DNA from: Mesorhizobium sp. YC-39
Lineage (GTDB): Bacteria; Pseudomonadota; Alphaproteobacteria; Rhizobiales; Rhizobiaceae
Assembly: GCF_025753795.1 (NCBI RefSeq)
Contig: NZ_JAOWPS010000007.1
Coordinates: 62,001-126,000 of the forward strand
DNA: 64,000 nt
Direction: 5' to 3'
A model generated the notes under the pieces. That model was not told the origin of the DNA. It worked only from the letters and a program-made list of their open reading frames with translations, and searched no databases. Position numbers and translations under genes: made by a program. This document shows, one piece after another, positions 1 through 7,459 of the stretch (within the stretch, counting starts at the first letter, position 1; every line of letters begins with the position of its first letter).

Positions 1-513
1 CTGTCCGACGAGGAGATCGAAATCGGGAGCGCGCGCCTGCAGGTCAAGGAGGTCACGGAGGCGCTTTTAAGTCGCCGGAACCCAAATGACGATGGCGACC
101 AGGTCGTCCTTGACATCGCCATTGAGGATCGCCAAGGGCGGGTTGGCCGTTGGACGTGCATCCTGCGCTCCGAGCTTCAGGAGCGAGGCATCTCAAGCAT
201 GGCGATCGCCACCGCAGTGCCGGTGGCCGCAGCCGTGGAATGCGTCACGCGTCAACAGTTGCGGGGTCCCATACACCCCAGCAAAGCCGCGCTCGCCGAT
301 GTCGCCGCGATGGCCCTCGAGCAACTGAGGAGAAGCCGGATCGCTGTCTTAGCCGAGCGCGCGACCGGGCTGTTGGAAACAAGCACAATTTTGGGAGCTG
401 GTCATGCAAAGACGAAAGACACTACTCGTGGGGAGCGGACCAGCAAACCTGGCACTGCTGACCTGCCTCAAGGAGCGGGGATCCTCAGTTCTGGATTCGC
501 TGGAAGTCCTTGA
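1..513 (+). CDS. Saccharopine-dehydrogenase-like oxidoreductase, C-terminal part (5' end outside window)
   Basis: The frame is open from base 1 to a stop at 511-513, so only about 170 C-terminal residues are seen. The layout resembles the C-terminal domain of saccharopine-dehydrogenase-family proteins: a beta-rich stretch (VVLDIAIEDRQGRVGRW), then a SSMAIATAVP segment at the place where relatives have a TSMA/TTG motif. The NAD-binding domain would lie upstream of the window. Its last 36 codons overlap the start of the N-hydroxylase gene in another frame, which implies translational coupling or recent loss of an earlier stop. Saccharopine is lysine joined through its side-chain nitrogen to glutamate. 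A homologue beside a hydrazine-forming pair could therefore act on a lysine-hydrazine intermediate, but this is inference. The family call is moderate because the key N-terminal half is missing. Confidence 0.5.
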   Translation: MSDEEIEIGSARLQVKEVTEALLSRRNPNDDGDQVVLDIAIEDRQGRVGRWTCILRSELQERGISSMAIATAVPVAAAVECVTRQQLRGPIHPSKAALADVAAMALEQLRRSRIAVLAERATGLLETSTILGAGHAKTKDTTRGERTSKPGTADLPQGAGILSSGFAGSP

Positions 514-1762
514 GCGCCGCGACAGCGCAGAATGGCACCTGGGCATCGCCTTCGAGGATTCGATGCTCCAAGTGTCGTTGTTCAAGGACCTGGCGTTCCT
601 GAGGAATCCGGCAAGCCCATTCACTTTTTTCTCGTTCCTGCGTGACAAGGAGCTTCTCTATCACTTCATCCATACGAACAATCTGTATCCTTCAAGGAAG
701 CTGTTTTCCGACTATCTGGTCTGGGTAAGCCGGTTCTTTGCGAACAAGATTTCTTTCGGCAAGGAGGCGGTGGCGGCCAGGTTCCACGAGAAGCCGTCGG
801 GAACCCAAACCCTTGTCGTCACGACCAGGGATGTCTCGAGCGGAGATGTTTCAGAAATCGAGGCAGACGACGTGGTCGTCAGCCTTGGGCATGAGCCATA
901 CATCCCCGAAGAACTGGCCGTCGACTCCGGCCGCGTGGTGCATTCAAACTTCTTCCTATCCCATGCGAACGAGGGAATAATCAACGCTAACGCTCGCGTT
1001 GCGGTCGTCGGGTCCGGGCAAAGCGCCGGCGAGATAGTCAGATTCCTGCTCCAACACCGGGAAGTGTCGGAAGTTATCGTCGTTGGTCGGCGCCACCTCT
1101 TCGAACAGACGGATGACAACCCGTTCGTAAATGATTTCTACACTTATCCACACTCGCTGAAGTTCGCGGAGTTGCCACTTGAAGATCGCAAGAGCTTTCT
1201 TTCCGACACTAGGAACACGAACTTCTCCACCGTCACCAAGGACGTCCTCAAAAGCATCTACGATCTTCGATTCGAGGACCAGGCGTGCGGACGCGACAGG
1301 CTCAGGCTGTTCCCGTATACTGAAATCACGGCGGCAAAGCGTCTCGAGAATGGTCTTCGTCTAGACCTTCGCGGAATCGGAGGCAAGCCGGACTCCACGA
1401 CGCTTGAAATTGACCTCCTGGTATGCGCGACGGGCTTTTCAAACCGTCGCCATCTATCATTTTTCCAACTGCTGCAACCGCGAATGGAAGATGGCGACGT
1501 CGTTGTCGATGAGTCCTTCGAAGTGGGACTCGATCAGATGCCAGAATCGTGTTTCACCGGTCCGAGACCTCGCGTTTTCTTGTTGAACCACTCTTTTGGC
1601 CTTCGGGGCCCAACGGAGCACACACTCGGCGGTCTGGCCGAACGGGCTGCGGTGGTGGCGAAGGCGCTGCAAGACGGGCACGTGCTTCAACCTGCTCAAG
1701 GTCGCCCCGAGACCTTGCCAGCGGCACGGCCAACCGGAAATTCGAGACTGGAAACGAAATGA
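404..1762 (+). CDS. L-lysine/L-ornithine N-monooxygenase (SidA/IucD/PvdA-type N-hydroxylating flavoprotein)
   Basis: The 452-residue product opens with an FAD-binding loop (LLVGSGPANLALL, residues 7-19), which fixes the start at 404 despite the overlap with the upstream gene. A second dinucleotide loop for NADPH (VVGSGQSAGE, about residues 201-210) and the late ATG-type motif (LLVCATGFSNRR) complete the pattern of N-hydroxylating monooxygenases. These enzymes add oxygen to the side-chain amine of lysine or ornithine. No siderophore synthetase lies nearby. Instead the next gene overlaps it by ATGA and encodes a cupin/MetRS-like fusion. In characterised hydrazine pathways (for example s56-p1 and triacsin), such a pair makes N6-hydroxylysine and then couples it to an amino acid through an N-N bond. 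Lysine is the inferred substrate. Confidence 0.85.
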   Translation: MQRRKTLLVGSGPANLALLTCLKERGSSVLDSLEVLERRDSAEWHLGIAFEDSMLQVSLFKDLAFLRNPASPFTFFSFLRDKELLYHFIHTNNLYPSRKLFSDYLVWVSRFFANKISFGKEAVAARFHEKPSGTQTLVVTTRDVSSGDVSEIEADDVVVSLGHEPYIPEELAVDSGRVVHSNFFLSHANEGIINANARVAVVGSGQSAGEIVRFLLQHREVSEVIVVGRRHLFEQTDDNPFVNDFYTYPHSLKFAELPLEDRKSFLSDTRNTNFSTVTKDVLKSIYDLRFEDQACGRDRLRLFPYTEITAAKRLENGLRLDLRGIGGKPDSTTLEIDLLVCATGFSNRRHLSFFQLLQPRMEDGDVVVDESFEVGLDQMPESCFTGPRPRVFLLNHSFGLRGPTEHTLGGLAERAAVVAKALQDGHVLQPAQGRPETLPAARPTGNSRLETK

Positions 1763-3756
1763 TGTGTTCGCAAGTAATAGATCTCAAAAATGAAACACGC
1801 GCGGTCCCCATCTCGATTGAAGGGGGCATCGTCATGCATGATCCCTTCCCGGAAGGGGGCGACGTTTCCATCCGACTATTGAAGCTCAGTCCAGGCGCGA
1901 CCACTTGCCGTCACAACCATACGGAAGTCGAATTTTGGACGGTGATCTCTGGCGGCGTTCGAATTCATCTAGACGAAAAGACGTTCCTGCTGCTTGGCGG
2001 AGAGAGCATTCGGATGGACCCGCTGAGCAGGCACAGGATTGAGGCTTTGGACAGCGGTGCAGTCATGCAGACAGTGTGGTGGCACAGCCGCGCAGCCTTC
2101 GAAGAGGCGACTTCCACGAACGAAGCGATAGGAAAGAGCAGACCGCTGCTGCTGGTGCCCGCAATGCTTACCCCGAATGGGAACATGCATATAGGTCATG
2201 CCTCAGGACCGTTCCTCTACGCGGATGTGTTGCGCCGAATTGCCGAGACCGGCGGCCGAGAGGTTTTCGTGCTGCAGGGCACGCACGGTCACCTTGAGCA
2301 CATTGCAATTGCGGCCGACGCTGCTGGACTGGAATACTACCAGCTGGCCGAGAAAAACACGGCTTCTTTCCAGGAGGCTCTGCATCGGCTCAATGCAGTT
2401 TCGGATATTTTCCTTGGGACAAAGCCTGACCGCCGCGGCAAGGCGGTCGTTCTCGAGGTCTTTAAGCGACTTTGCAGCAAGGGCCTGATCGCTGAAAGAG
2501 AGCATTTGGTCCCGTATGACGTCCAAAGTGGGCGCTTCAAGGTGGACGCCTTCGTCCACGGCAAATGTCCATATTGCGGCGGCTATTCCTCCGGCCACGA
2601 ATGCGAGGATTGCGGCGCGCTGGTCCTCGATGCCGAACTCCAGGATCCGGTCGATCTCGACGGGCGCTCGCTGGAACGTCGTCCCCTGAAGCGCCTTTTC
2701 CTGAACCTCGCTCCATTGCATGACGCACTCGAATCCTTCGCCTCGCGGAACTTCCTGCCCATTTACGCAAAGCTCTATGTCGAGTCCTGGCTGTCCCGGG
2801 GGCTTCCGGCAGTCTGCATCTCAAACCCAAACCGGGAGGGAATTCGGATTCCAATCCCAGGATTTGAGTGCCAGCGGTTTACCATCACCATGGAACACGT
2901 GCCTCGGCACTTGCTCGCCTTAGAAACGATAAGAGAAAAGAGCGGATGCCCCGCCTTCTGGTACCAAATCCCACGGGACGAGATGCCGGAGCTGGACATT
3001 CTCTTCGGGGCGGACAACGCCTTCGGACGTCTGTTGGTTATTCCCGGGGTACTTTCGGCGCTTGATCTCCATGAGATGCTCCCCCGACGGATTTTCGTCA
3101 ACCAGATGCTCACGCTTGAGGGGAAGAAGTTCTCAACATCACGAAATCACGCAATCTGGGTGAACGACATCGCTGCGGAAGAAACTGCCGAGCCGCTTCG
3201 CTTCTACTTGTGTCGGTGTCGTCCGGACGGTTCTGTCGAGGACTTCTCCATGGGTGCCTACGAGAGCTGGAAACGGGACTTCTGGGACGGACGGCTGTCG
3301 AGATCGGTCGCGAAGGCTAACGAGGTCATCGGGCGGGTCGCGACAGACGAGCTCCCGTGTCCTGGCCAGTGGTCAGCCACCGACATTGCGTTCCTCGCGG
3401 ACTGCACACGCTTCAACGCGGAAGTGCGGGCGCGATTCGAAGCGGATTACCCGGACGTACGTCAGTTGACACGCGCAATCGAGGCGTTCGTCGACGCAAT
3501 TGAGCGCTATTCATGTTCAGTGCTGCAAGTTCCGGCTGCGCCGAAGGTGAAGGAGGCGCTTGCCCGGACTGCGGCCCGCGCGGTGACCTTCGCGCTCGTC
3601 GGACTCTGTGTCGCGACATACCCGGTCGTACCTGATTTCGCCATCTCCATCGCAAGGAGTCTGGGGCTAGAGGCTCCCAAGCTCAGCTGGTTCGACCGCG
3701 ACTGGATGGCCGAGCCAGTCCGTCTGTCTGCAAGCCATGACGCTGGAGGCCGTTGA
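1759..3756 (+). CDS. Cupin/methionyl-tRNA-synthetase-like fusion, putative hydrazine (N-N bond) synthetase
   Basis: This 665-residue protein starts at the ATG overlapping the hydroxylase stop (ATGA); the longer open frame upstream is a shadow. Residues about 30-110 form a cupin with metal-ligand candidates His52, His54, Glu58 and His92. Residues about 130-660 resemble a class I MetRS: HIGH at 144-147, a four-cysteine zinc knuckle (Cys270, 273, 282, 285) and a KMSKS-like KKFSTS at 456-461. Standalone MetRS enzymes do not carry an N-terminal cupin. The combination is that of hydrazine synthetases, in which the synthetase part activates an amino acid by adenylation and esterifies it to N6-hydroxylysine, and the cupin rearranges the ester to an N-N bond. 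The second amino acid (glycine and glutamate are known in relatives) cannot be read from the sequence. A housekeeping MetRS is unlikely here. Confidence 0.85.
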   Translation: MMCSQVIDLKNETRAVPISIEGGIVMHDPFPEGGDVSIRLLKLSPGATTCRHNHTEVEFWTVISGGVRIHLDEKTFLLLGGESIRMDPLSRHRIEALDSGAVMQTVWWHSRAAFEEATSTNEAIGKSRPLLLVPAMLTPNGNMHIGHASGPFLYADVLRRIAETGGREVFVLQGTHGHLEHIAIAADAAGLEYYQLAEKNTASFQEALHRLNAVSDIFLGTKPDRRGKAVVLEVFKRLCSKGLIAEREHLVPYDVQSGRFKVDAFVHGKCPYCGGYSSGHECEDCGALVLDAELQDPVDLDGRSLERRPLKRLFLNLAPLHDALESFASRNFLPIYAKLYVESWLSRGLPAVCISNPNREGIRIPIPGFECQRFTITMEHVPRHLLALETIREKSGCPAFWYQIPRDEMPELDILFGADNAFGRLLVIPGVLSALDLHEMLPRRIFVNQMLTLEGKKFSTSRNHAIWVNDIAAEETAEPLRFYLCRCRPDGSVEDFSMGAYESWKRDFWDGRLSRSVAKANEVIGRVATDELPCPGQWSATDIAFLADCTRFNAEVRARFEADYPDVRQLTRAIEAFVDAIERYSCSVLQVPAAPKVKEALARTAARAVTFALVGLCVATYPVVPDFAISIARSLGLEAPKLSWFDRDWMAEPVRLSASHDAGGR

Positions 3757-4011
3757 ATAACCGATCAAAGTTTTCGGGCGTTCACCGCAGCCACTTTTCG
3801 AGAATCAGCCGGAGGATGCGGGCAAGCCAGGAAGTGCATCGTGGACTTCGTCTTTGATTAGCCTTGTCACCGAAACGACGCCGATGTCGTCCGGCTCGGG
3901 CGAAGTCTGACGTGTTGATGGCTTTTCAAAAGCGCGGCTAAACGACGACAAGAGTTGGTTGTATTGCAAAGTTTTTTCTGTGTCATGAAGGTTGGTCGGG
4001 ACAGGCCGCTG
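3757..4011. other. Intergenic stretch, no gene seen
   Basis: About 255 bases between the hydrazine-synthetase-like gene and the IS6 remnant. No convincing reading frame, RNA gene or clear terminator hairpin was found. Confidence 0.5.
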
Positions 4012-4212
4012 TCATGCCGCCAGTATGGCGAACTGCTCGGCCAGGGAGGGATTTGGATTGAACGCGTACCTCGCCTGTCGCTTGCGCATCATGTGAAGCA
4101 TTTCGATCTCCGACAGGGTGCTGGCGGTGGCCGGCGACTTGAAACCCAGCATCGGCCGCACACGGCGCTTGATGCGCCGGTGGTCCTGCTCGATCCTGTT
4201 GTTATCAGACAT
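4012..4212 (-). pseudogene. IS6-family transposase, C-terminal remnant
   Basis: The 66-residue frame contains DNNRIEQDHRRIKRRVRPM followed by a LSEIEMLHMMRKRQAR-like segment. This matches the end of the DDE catalytic domain of IS6-family transposases, including its final glutamate in the NNRIEQDHR block. The helix-turn-helix and the first two catalytic aspartates are absent, so it is a decayed fragment. It lies exactly between the hydrazine-type cassette and the MocR cluster and may mark a rearrangement boundary. Confidence 0.85.
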
Positions 4213-4528
4213 GAATAGGCGCGACGCGCCAATCCGTATTTTCTTGCACGGATGGATCGACTACCGTCCTCCTAGGGGAGCATGAGCAAGACCTAACAAC
4301 CACGGCAAGTGCAGGGCAGGGTGCTTGACGTATCGATGTTCGTCATCGTTTCAGCCGTCAGGCCGACGCGCTCGCTAACGAAAGTGACGCTAGCGCATGA
4401 GTCAGGCCTTGATTGAGCCATCGGCCCCCTTGTCGACATAGCCGTGTTGGCCGTGCATGCACAGCTAAGACAAAGCATTGAATGGATTTCGCGGCGTGGC
4501 TCAAGGATCATGTTCCATCGACATTCAT
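4213..4528. other. Intergenic stretch, probably decayed DNA
   Basis: About 316 bases between the IS6 remnant and the PaiB-like gene. Reading frames here are short or run antisense to the PaiB-like gene, and none shows a recognisable domain. Scrambled insertion-sequence DNA is the simplest explanation. Confidence 0.4.
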
Positions 4529-5179
4529 TCAGACTTTCCGGGCGGCGGCTGCCAGCATCGCCTGACCGATCGGATGATCCCCCTGGGCGTTGACCATTTC
4601 GCCAGCGTTTTGGATGTCGCGCCGCTCTTTGTTCTGACTGAGCTTGGCCTTGCCGACAAGGCGAGTGATCTCGATCTCTATGCCGACGATCGCCTTGACC
4701 ATTGTGTCGATAAAGTCCCTGGGCGCGTCCCCCATCTTCCACGGGATAGGCTGGGTCGACTCGTGCCTGTGAGTCAGTTTGGCGACATTGCGGCGGACAT
4801 AGCGTTCGTCGTCGTGGATTGTGATCCGTCCATAGGCATGTGCGACGATGTAGTTCCAAGTCGGCACCTGCTTGTGAAAGTCCTGTTTGCTCGGATACCA
4901 CTGGGGCGAAATATAGGCATCGCCGGCGCGGAACACCACGAGCACCTCATCGCCGGTCGCCACGTCCTGCCAAACTGGATTGTTGCGGGCGACGTGGCAG
5001 CGAAGGGTGCCGTTTTCTCCATGTGACGCGTCGAGTTCGAAGGGGATGTGATTGGCGTCGAGCCCGCTCCGGCCATGGGTAATCAGCACGCCGAGGGCGT
5101 TGTTCTCGATCAGATGGTAAAGGATTTCTCGGCTCGGTTCATTGAAATGCGCGGGTACATACATGACAGTTCCTTTCAC
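4529..5179 (-). CDS. PaiB-like FMN-binding split-barrel protein
   Basis: The 216-residue protein matches the PaiB family (FMN-binding negative regulators named after Bacillus subtilis PaiB). Family features are the start MYVPAHF, LGVLITHGRSGLDANHIPFEL in the barrel, an IHDDE segment and a late block with PWKMGDAP. An internal methionine six residues in (5164) gives the usual family start and is the likely true one. PaiB-type proteins are flavin-barrel proteins often found beside amino-acid or polyamine degradation genes; their biochemical role is poorly defined. It sits at the end of a minus-strand run behind the DapA-like and gamma-lyase genes, 18 bases from the former, so co-transcription is likely. 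Confidence 0.85.
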   Translation of the reverse strand: MKGTVMYVPAHFNEPSREILYHLIENNALGVLITHGRSGLDANHIPFELDASHGENGTLRCHVARNNPVWQDVATGDEVLVVFRAGDAYISPQWYPSKQDFHKQVPTWNYIVAHAYGRITIHDDERYVRRNVAKLTHRHESTQPIPWKMGDAPRDFIDTMVKAIVGIEIEITRLVGKAKLSQNKERRDIQNAGEMVNAQGDHPIGQAMLAAAARKV

Positions 5180-5197
5180 GGGCCGCCGGGTCGCTGT

Positions 5198-6100
5198 TCA
5201 CCGGCTGGCATCTGATGGCAGGCATTCCAACGCGGCGGCGACCCGGTCCTTCGCTGCTGCAGGCAGAGGCAGGATGGGACGCGGGGGGTCGGCACGGCAA
5301 ATGTCGAGCAATTCGGCAAGGGCATAGACGACGCGAAGACTTGAGAACTCCTGGAAGAGGCTCCAGAGCGGCGAAAGCGTGGCATCGATCCGTCGCGCTT
5401 CGGCCGCATCGCCCTGCTGCGCCGCCCTGACGATCATCATGCATGCCTCGGGCAGGATGCCCGCGAGGACGCTGTACCATGTATCGGCGCCGGCGATCAT
5501 GGCCTCGGCGGCATTCCAGTCGCCGCTGTAACCGATCGAGAACCCTTCCGGCAGCGTTCGCCTCTGGTCGGCCAGATGGCTCTTGATCGCATCGCTTTTG
5601 TTGGTCGGATTCTTGATAGCGACGATCCCACCAACCTTTGCCAGGCGGTTGACGAGGGCTGGGGTGAAATGGAAATGCGTCGTTCCCGGATTGTCGTAGA
5701 CGATGATCGGCAGGCCACTTTCGCGCGCCACTGTGGAGAAATGTTCGAACACCTCGTCATCAGTGAGCGGGGTATAAGAGGCAGCGGCAAGCAACCCCGC
5801 CGCAGCTCCAAGGGCCTTGGCGTCCTGCGCGAGCCGCACGGCTTCGTCAGTGCGTAGCGCGCCTACACCCACCACGACCGGCATTCGCCCTGCGGTTTCC
5901 TCCAAGGTCTCGGCGAGCGCCCGCCGCCGTTCCTCGCGCGACAGAAAGATGTATGTGCCGGTGCTGCCGAGAAGACCGATGGAATCGACCTGAGCGTCGC
6001 CAAGCCGAGCAATCAGCCTGCGCAGAGCAACGGTGTCGACGCGGCCGTCACGATCGGCAGGCGTGATGGGGAACGCGGAAAGACCGCTCAGGAATGCCAT
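5198..6100 (-). CDS. DapA/NanA-superfamily class I aldolase (dihydrodipicolinate-synthase-like)
   Basis: The 300-residue protein is a typical TIM-barrel length for the family. Visible family features are GLLGSTGTYIFLSREER near residue 42 (the GTTGE-like loop), the catalytic tyrosine region VYDNPGTTHFHF, and the Schiff-base lysine in GIVAIKNPTNKSD. These enzymes cleave or form carbon-carbon bonds next to a 2-oxo acid, usually pyruvate. It is not the housekeeping lysine gene by context: it lies 52 bases downstream of the gamma-lyase gene and upstream of the PaiB-like gene. It may process a 2-oxo acid or aldehyde released by the gamma-lyase pathway; the substrate is unknown. Confidence 0.85.
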   Translation of the reverse strand: MAFLSGLSAFPITPADRDGRVDTVALRRLIARLGDAQVDSIGLLGSTGTYIFLSREERRRALAETLEETAGRMPVVVGVGALRTDEAVRLAQDAKALGAAAGLLAAASYTPLTDDEVFEHFSTVARESGLPIIVYDNPGTTHFHFTPALVNRLAKVGGIVAIKNPTNKSDAIKSHLADQRRTLPEGFSIGYSGDWNAAEAMIAGADTWYSVLAGILPEACMMIVRAAQQGDAAEARRIDATLSPLWSLFQEFSSLRVVYALAELLDICRADPPRPILPLPAAAKDRVAAALECLPSDASR

Positions 6101-6152
6101 GGCAAGGCTCCAGGTTGGTGCGTGAGGGCAGGGCTGGGCGCACGACAGGTCA

Positions 6153-7385
6153 TCACAAGGCGTCCAGAGCCTGCCGCAGGTCGGCGATCAGGTCATCGGC
6201 GTCTTCAAGACCCACCGACAGACGCATGAGGTCCTCGCCGACTCCGTCGGCCAGATGGGCATCCTTGCGGATCGGCTGCCGAGCACGTGTGAGACTTGCC
6301 GGATGATAGATGAGGCTATCGGCATCGCCGAGGCTGACGGCGCGAGTGATCAGGTTGAGCCGGTCCATCATCCGGCGCGCGCCTTCGTATCCAGCGCGCA
6401 GGCCAAAGGCCAACATGCCCGACCCGTTGGACATCTGCTTTCGCGCTGTCACCTGATCAGGGTGCGAGTCGAGGAAGGGATGACTCACAAATGCCACCGC
6501 CGGGTGCGCCTCGAGCGCCTGAGCCACCGCAAGGGCTGTGGCGCTGTGCCGTTCCATACGAAGCGTGAGCGTCTTCAGACCGCGCAGGATCAGGAAGGCT
6601 GACATGGGCGAGAGCGCTGCGCCGGTGATGTAGCGTAGGCCCGTTTCGTGCAGCGTGCGGAGTGTTTGGGCGTCGCCCAGAATCGCCCCGCCAAGGGCAT
6701 CGCCATGACCGTTGATGTACTTGGTCAGCGAGTGGAGCACGATGTCGGCCCCGTGTTCAAGCGGTCGCTGGAGCGCGGGCGAGGCGAAGGTGCTGTCGAC
6801 TGCAACCTTGACACCGCGCGCATGGGCGCGCTCGGCAATGGCAGCGATGTCGAGGATGCGGCTCAGCGGATTCACCGGCGTCTCGAAGAAAACAAGCCGC
6901 GTCCGCTCGGTAATCGCGGCCTCGAGATTTTGTGGATCGGACAGATCGACCGCCACGACCTTGATGCCGAAGCGGGGGACCGCCTGCTCGACCATGGCAA
7001 GCGTGTTCGCATAAAGCGTCTTGTGGACAATGAGTTCATCGCCTTGGGAGAGGAGCGACAGGATCAGCGTGCCGAAAGCCGCCATCCCCGAGGCAATGAC
7101 CAGACCTGCCTCGGCTCCTTCCAGATTGGCGAGCCGTTGTTCGAGGATCTCTGTCGTGGGATTGTATTCGCGCGCGTAGAGCCTTCCGCCAAGCGCGGCG
7201 GCGGCCTCGTTTGCTGCCACGCTTTCGAAGCCATAGGTCGAGGTCAAGAAGACTGGTGGCTGAACGGCATTGGAAAAGCCGGACGGATCGTAGCCATGAT
7301 GGATCGCCCGGGTGGCGAAACCGGGGCCGGTGTCGTTGAGCGAACGCGCGGGAGCATCGGTTGCGGATTGATAGGTGCGGGTCAT
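6153..7385 (-). CDS. PLP-dependent gamma-lyase of the Cys/Met-metabolism family (methionine or canavanine gamma-lyase-like)
   Basis: Start placed at 7385 (MTRTYQSATD), giving 410 residues and a 74-base divergent gap to the MocR gene. Family features are YAREYNPTTEILEQRLANLEG, SGMAAFGTLI, the PLP aspartate block VDSTFASPALQRPLEHGAD and the Schiff-base lysine in LHSLTKYINGHGD. The C-terminal SLGDADSLIYHPASLTR is typical of gamma-lyases and gamma-synthases. In classical methionine gamma-lyase the active-site loop reads TLYGCT with a cysteine; here it reads TLYANT, so that cysteine is missing. The substrate may therefore not be methionine. Canavanine gamma-lyase, a related enzyme known from Pseudomonadaceae and Rhizobiales, is a good alternative given the MOSC and reductase genes across the divergent promoter. 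Confidence 0.8.
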   Translation of the reverse strand: MTRTYQSATDAPARSLNDTGPGFATRAIHHGYDPSGFSNAVQPPVFLTSTYGFESVAANEAAAALGGRLYAREYNPTTEILEQRLANLEGAEAGLVIASGMAAFGTLILSLLSQGDELIVHKTLYANTLAMVEQAVPRFGIKVVAVDLSDPQNLEAAITERTRLVFFETPVNPLSRILDIAAIAERAHARGVKVAVDSTFASPALQRPLEHGADIVLHSLTKYINGHGDALGGAILGDAQTLRTLHETGLRYITGAALSPMSAFLILRGLKTLTLRMERHSATALAVAQALEAHPAVAFVSHPFLDSHPDQVTARKQMSNGSGMLAFGLRAGYEGARRMMDRLNLITRAVSLGDADSLIYHPASLTRARQPIRKDAHLADGVGEDLMRLSVGLEDADDLIADLRQALDAL

Positions 7386-7429
7386 TCGGCCTCGAAGATC
7401 TTTCTTGGGTTTCCGAAAGATTGACGGCA

Positions 7430-7455
7430 AACTGGCCAATGCGAAATATCCAGTT
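7430..7455. promoter_or_regulatory. Candidate MocR operator in the divergent gap
   Basis: An inverted repeat AACTGG, 14 bases, CCAGTT lies between the gamma-lyase start and the MocR start, just upstream of the regulator. MocR regulators commonly bind spaced repeats in their own divergent promoters. Only the repeat is seen; binding is inferred. Confidence 0.45.
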
Positions 7456-7459
7456 GGCG

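Noticed and set aside
1549..1758. Longer start for the cupin/MetRS fusion
   Set aside because: The extra 70 codons lie wholly inside the hydroxylase gene and have no cupin or synthetase similarity; the ATGA overlap start is natural.
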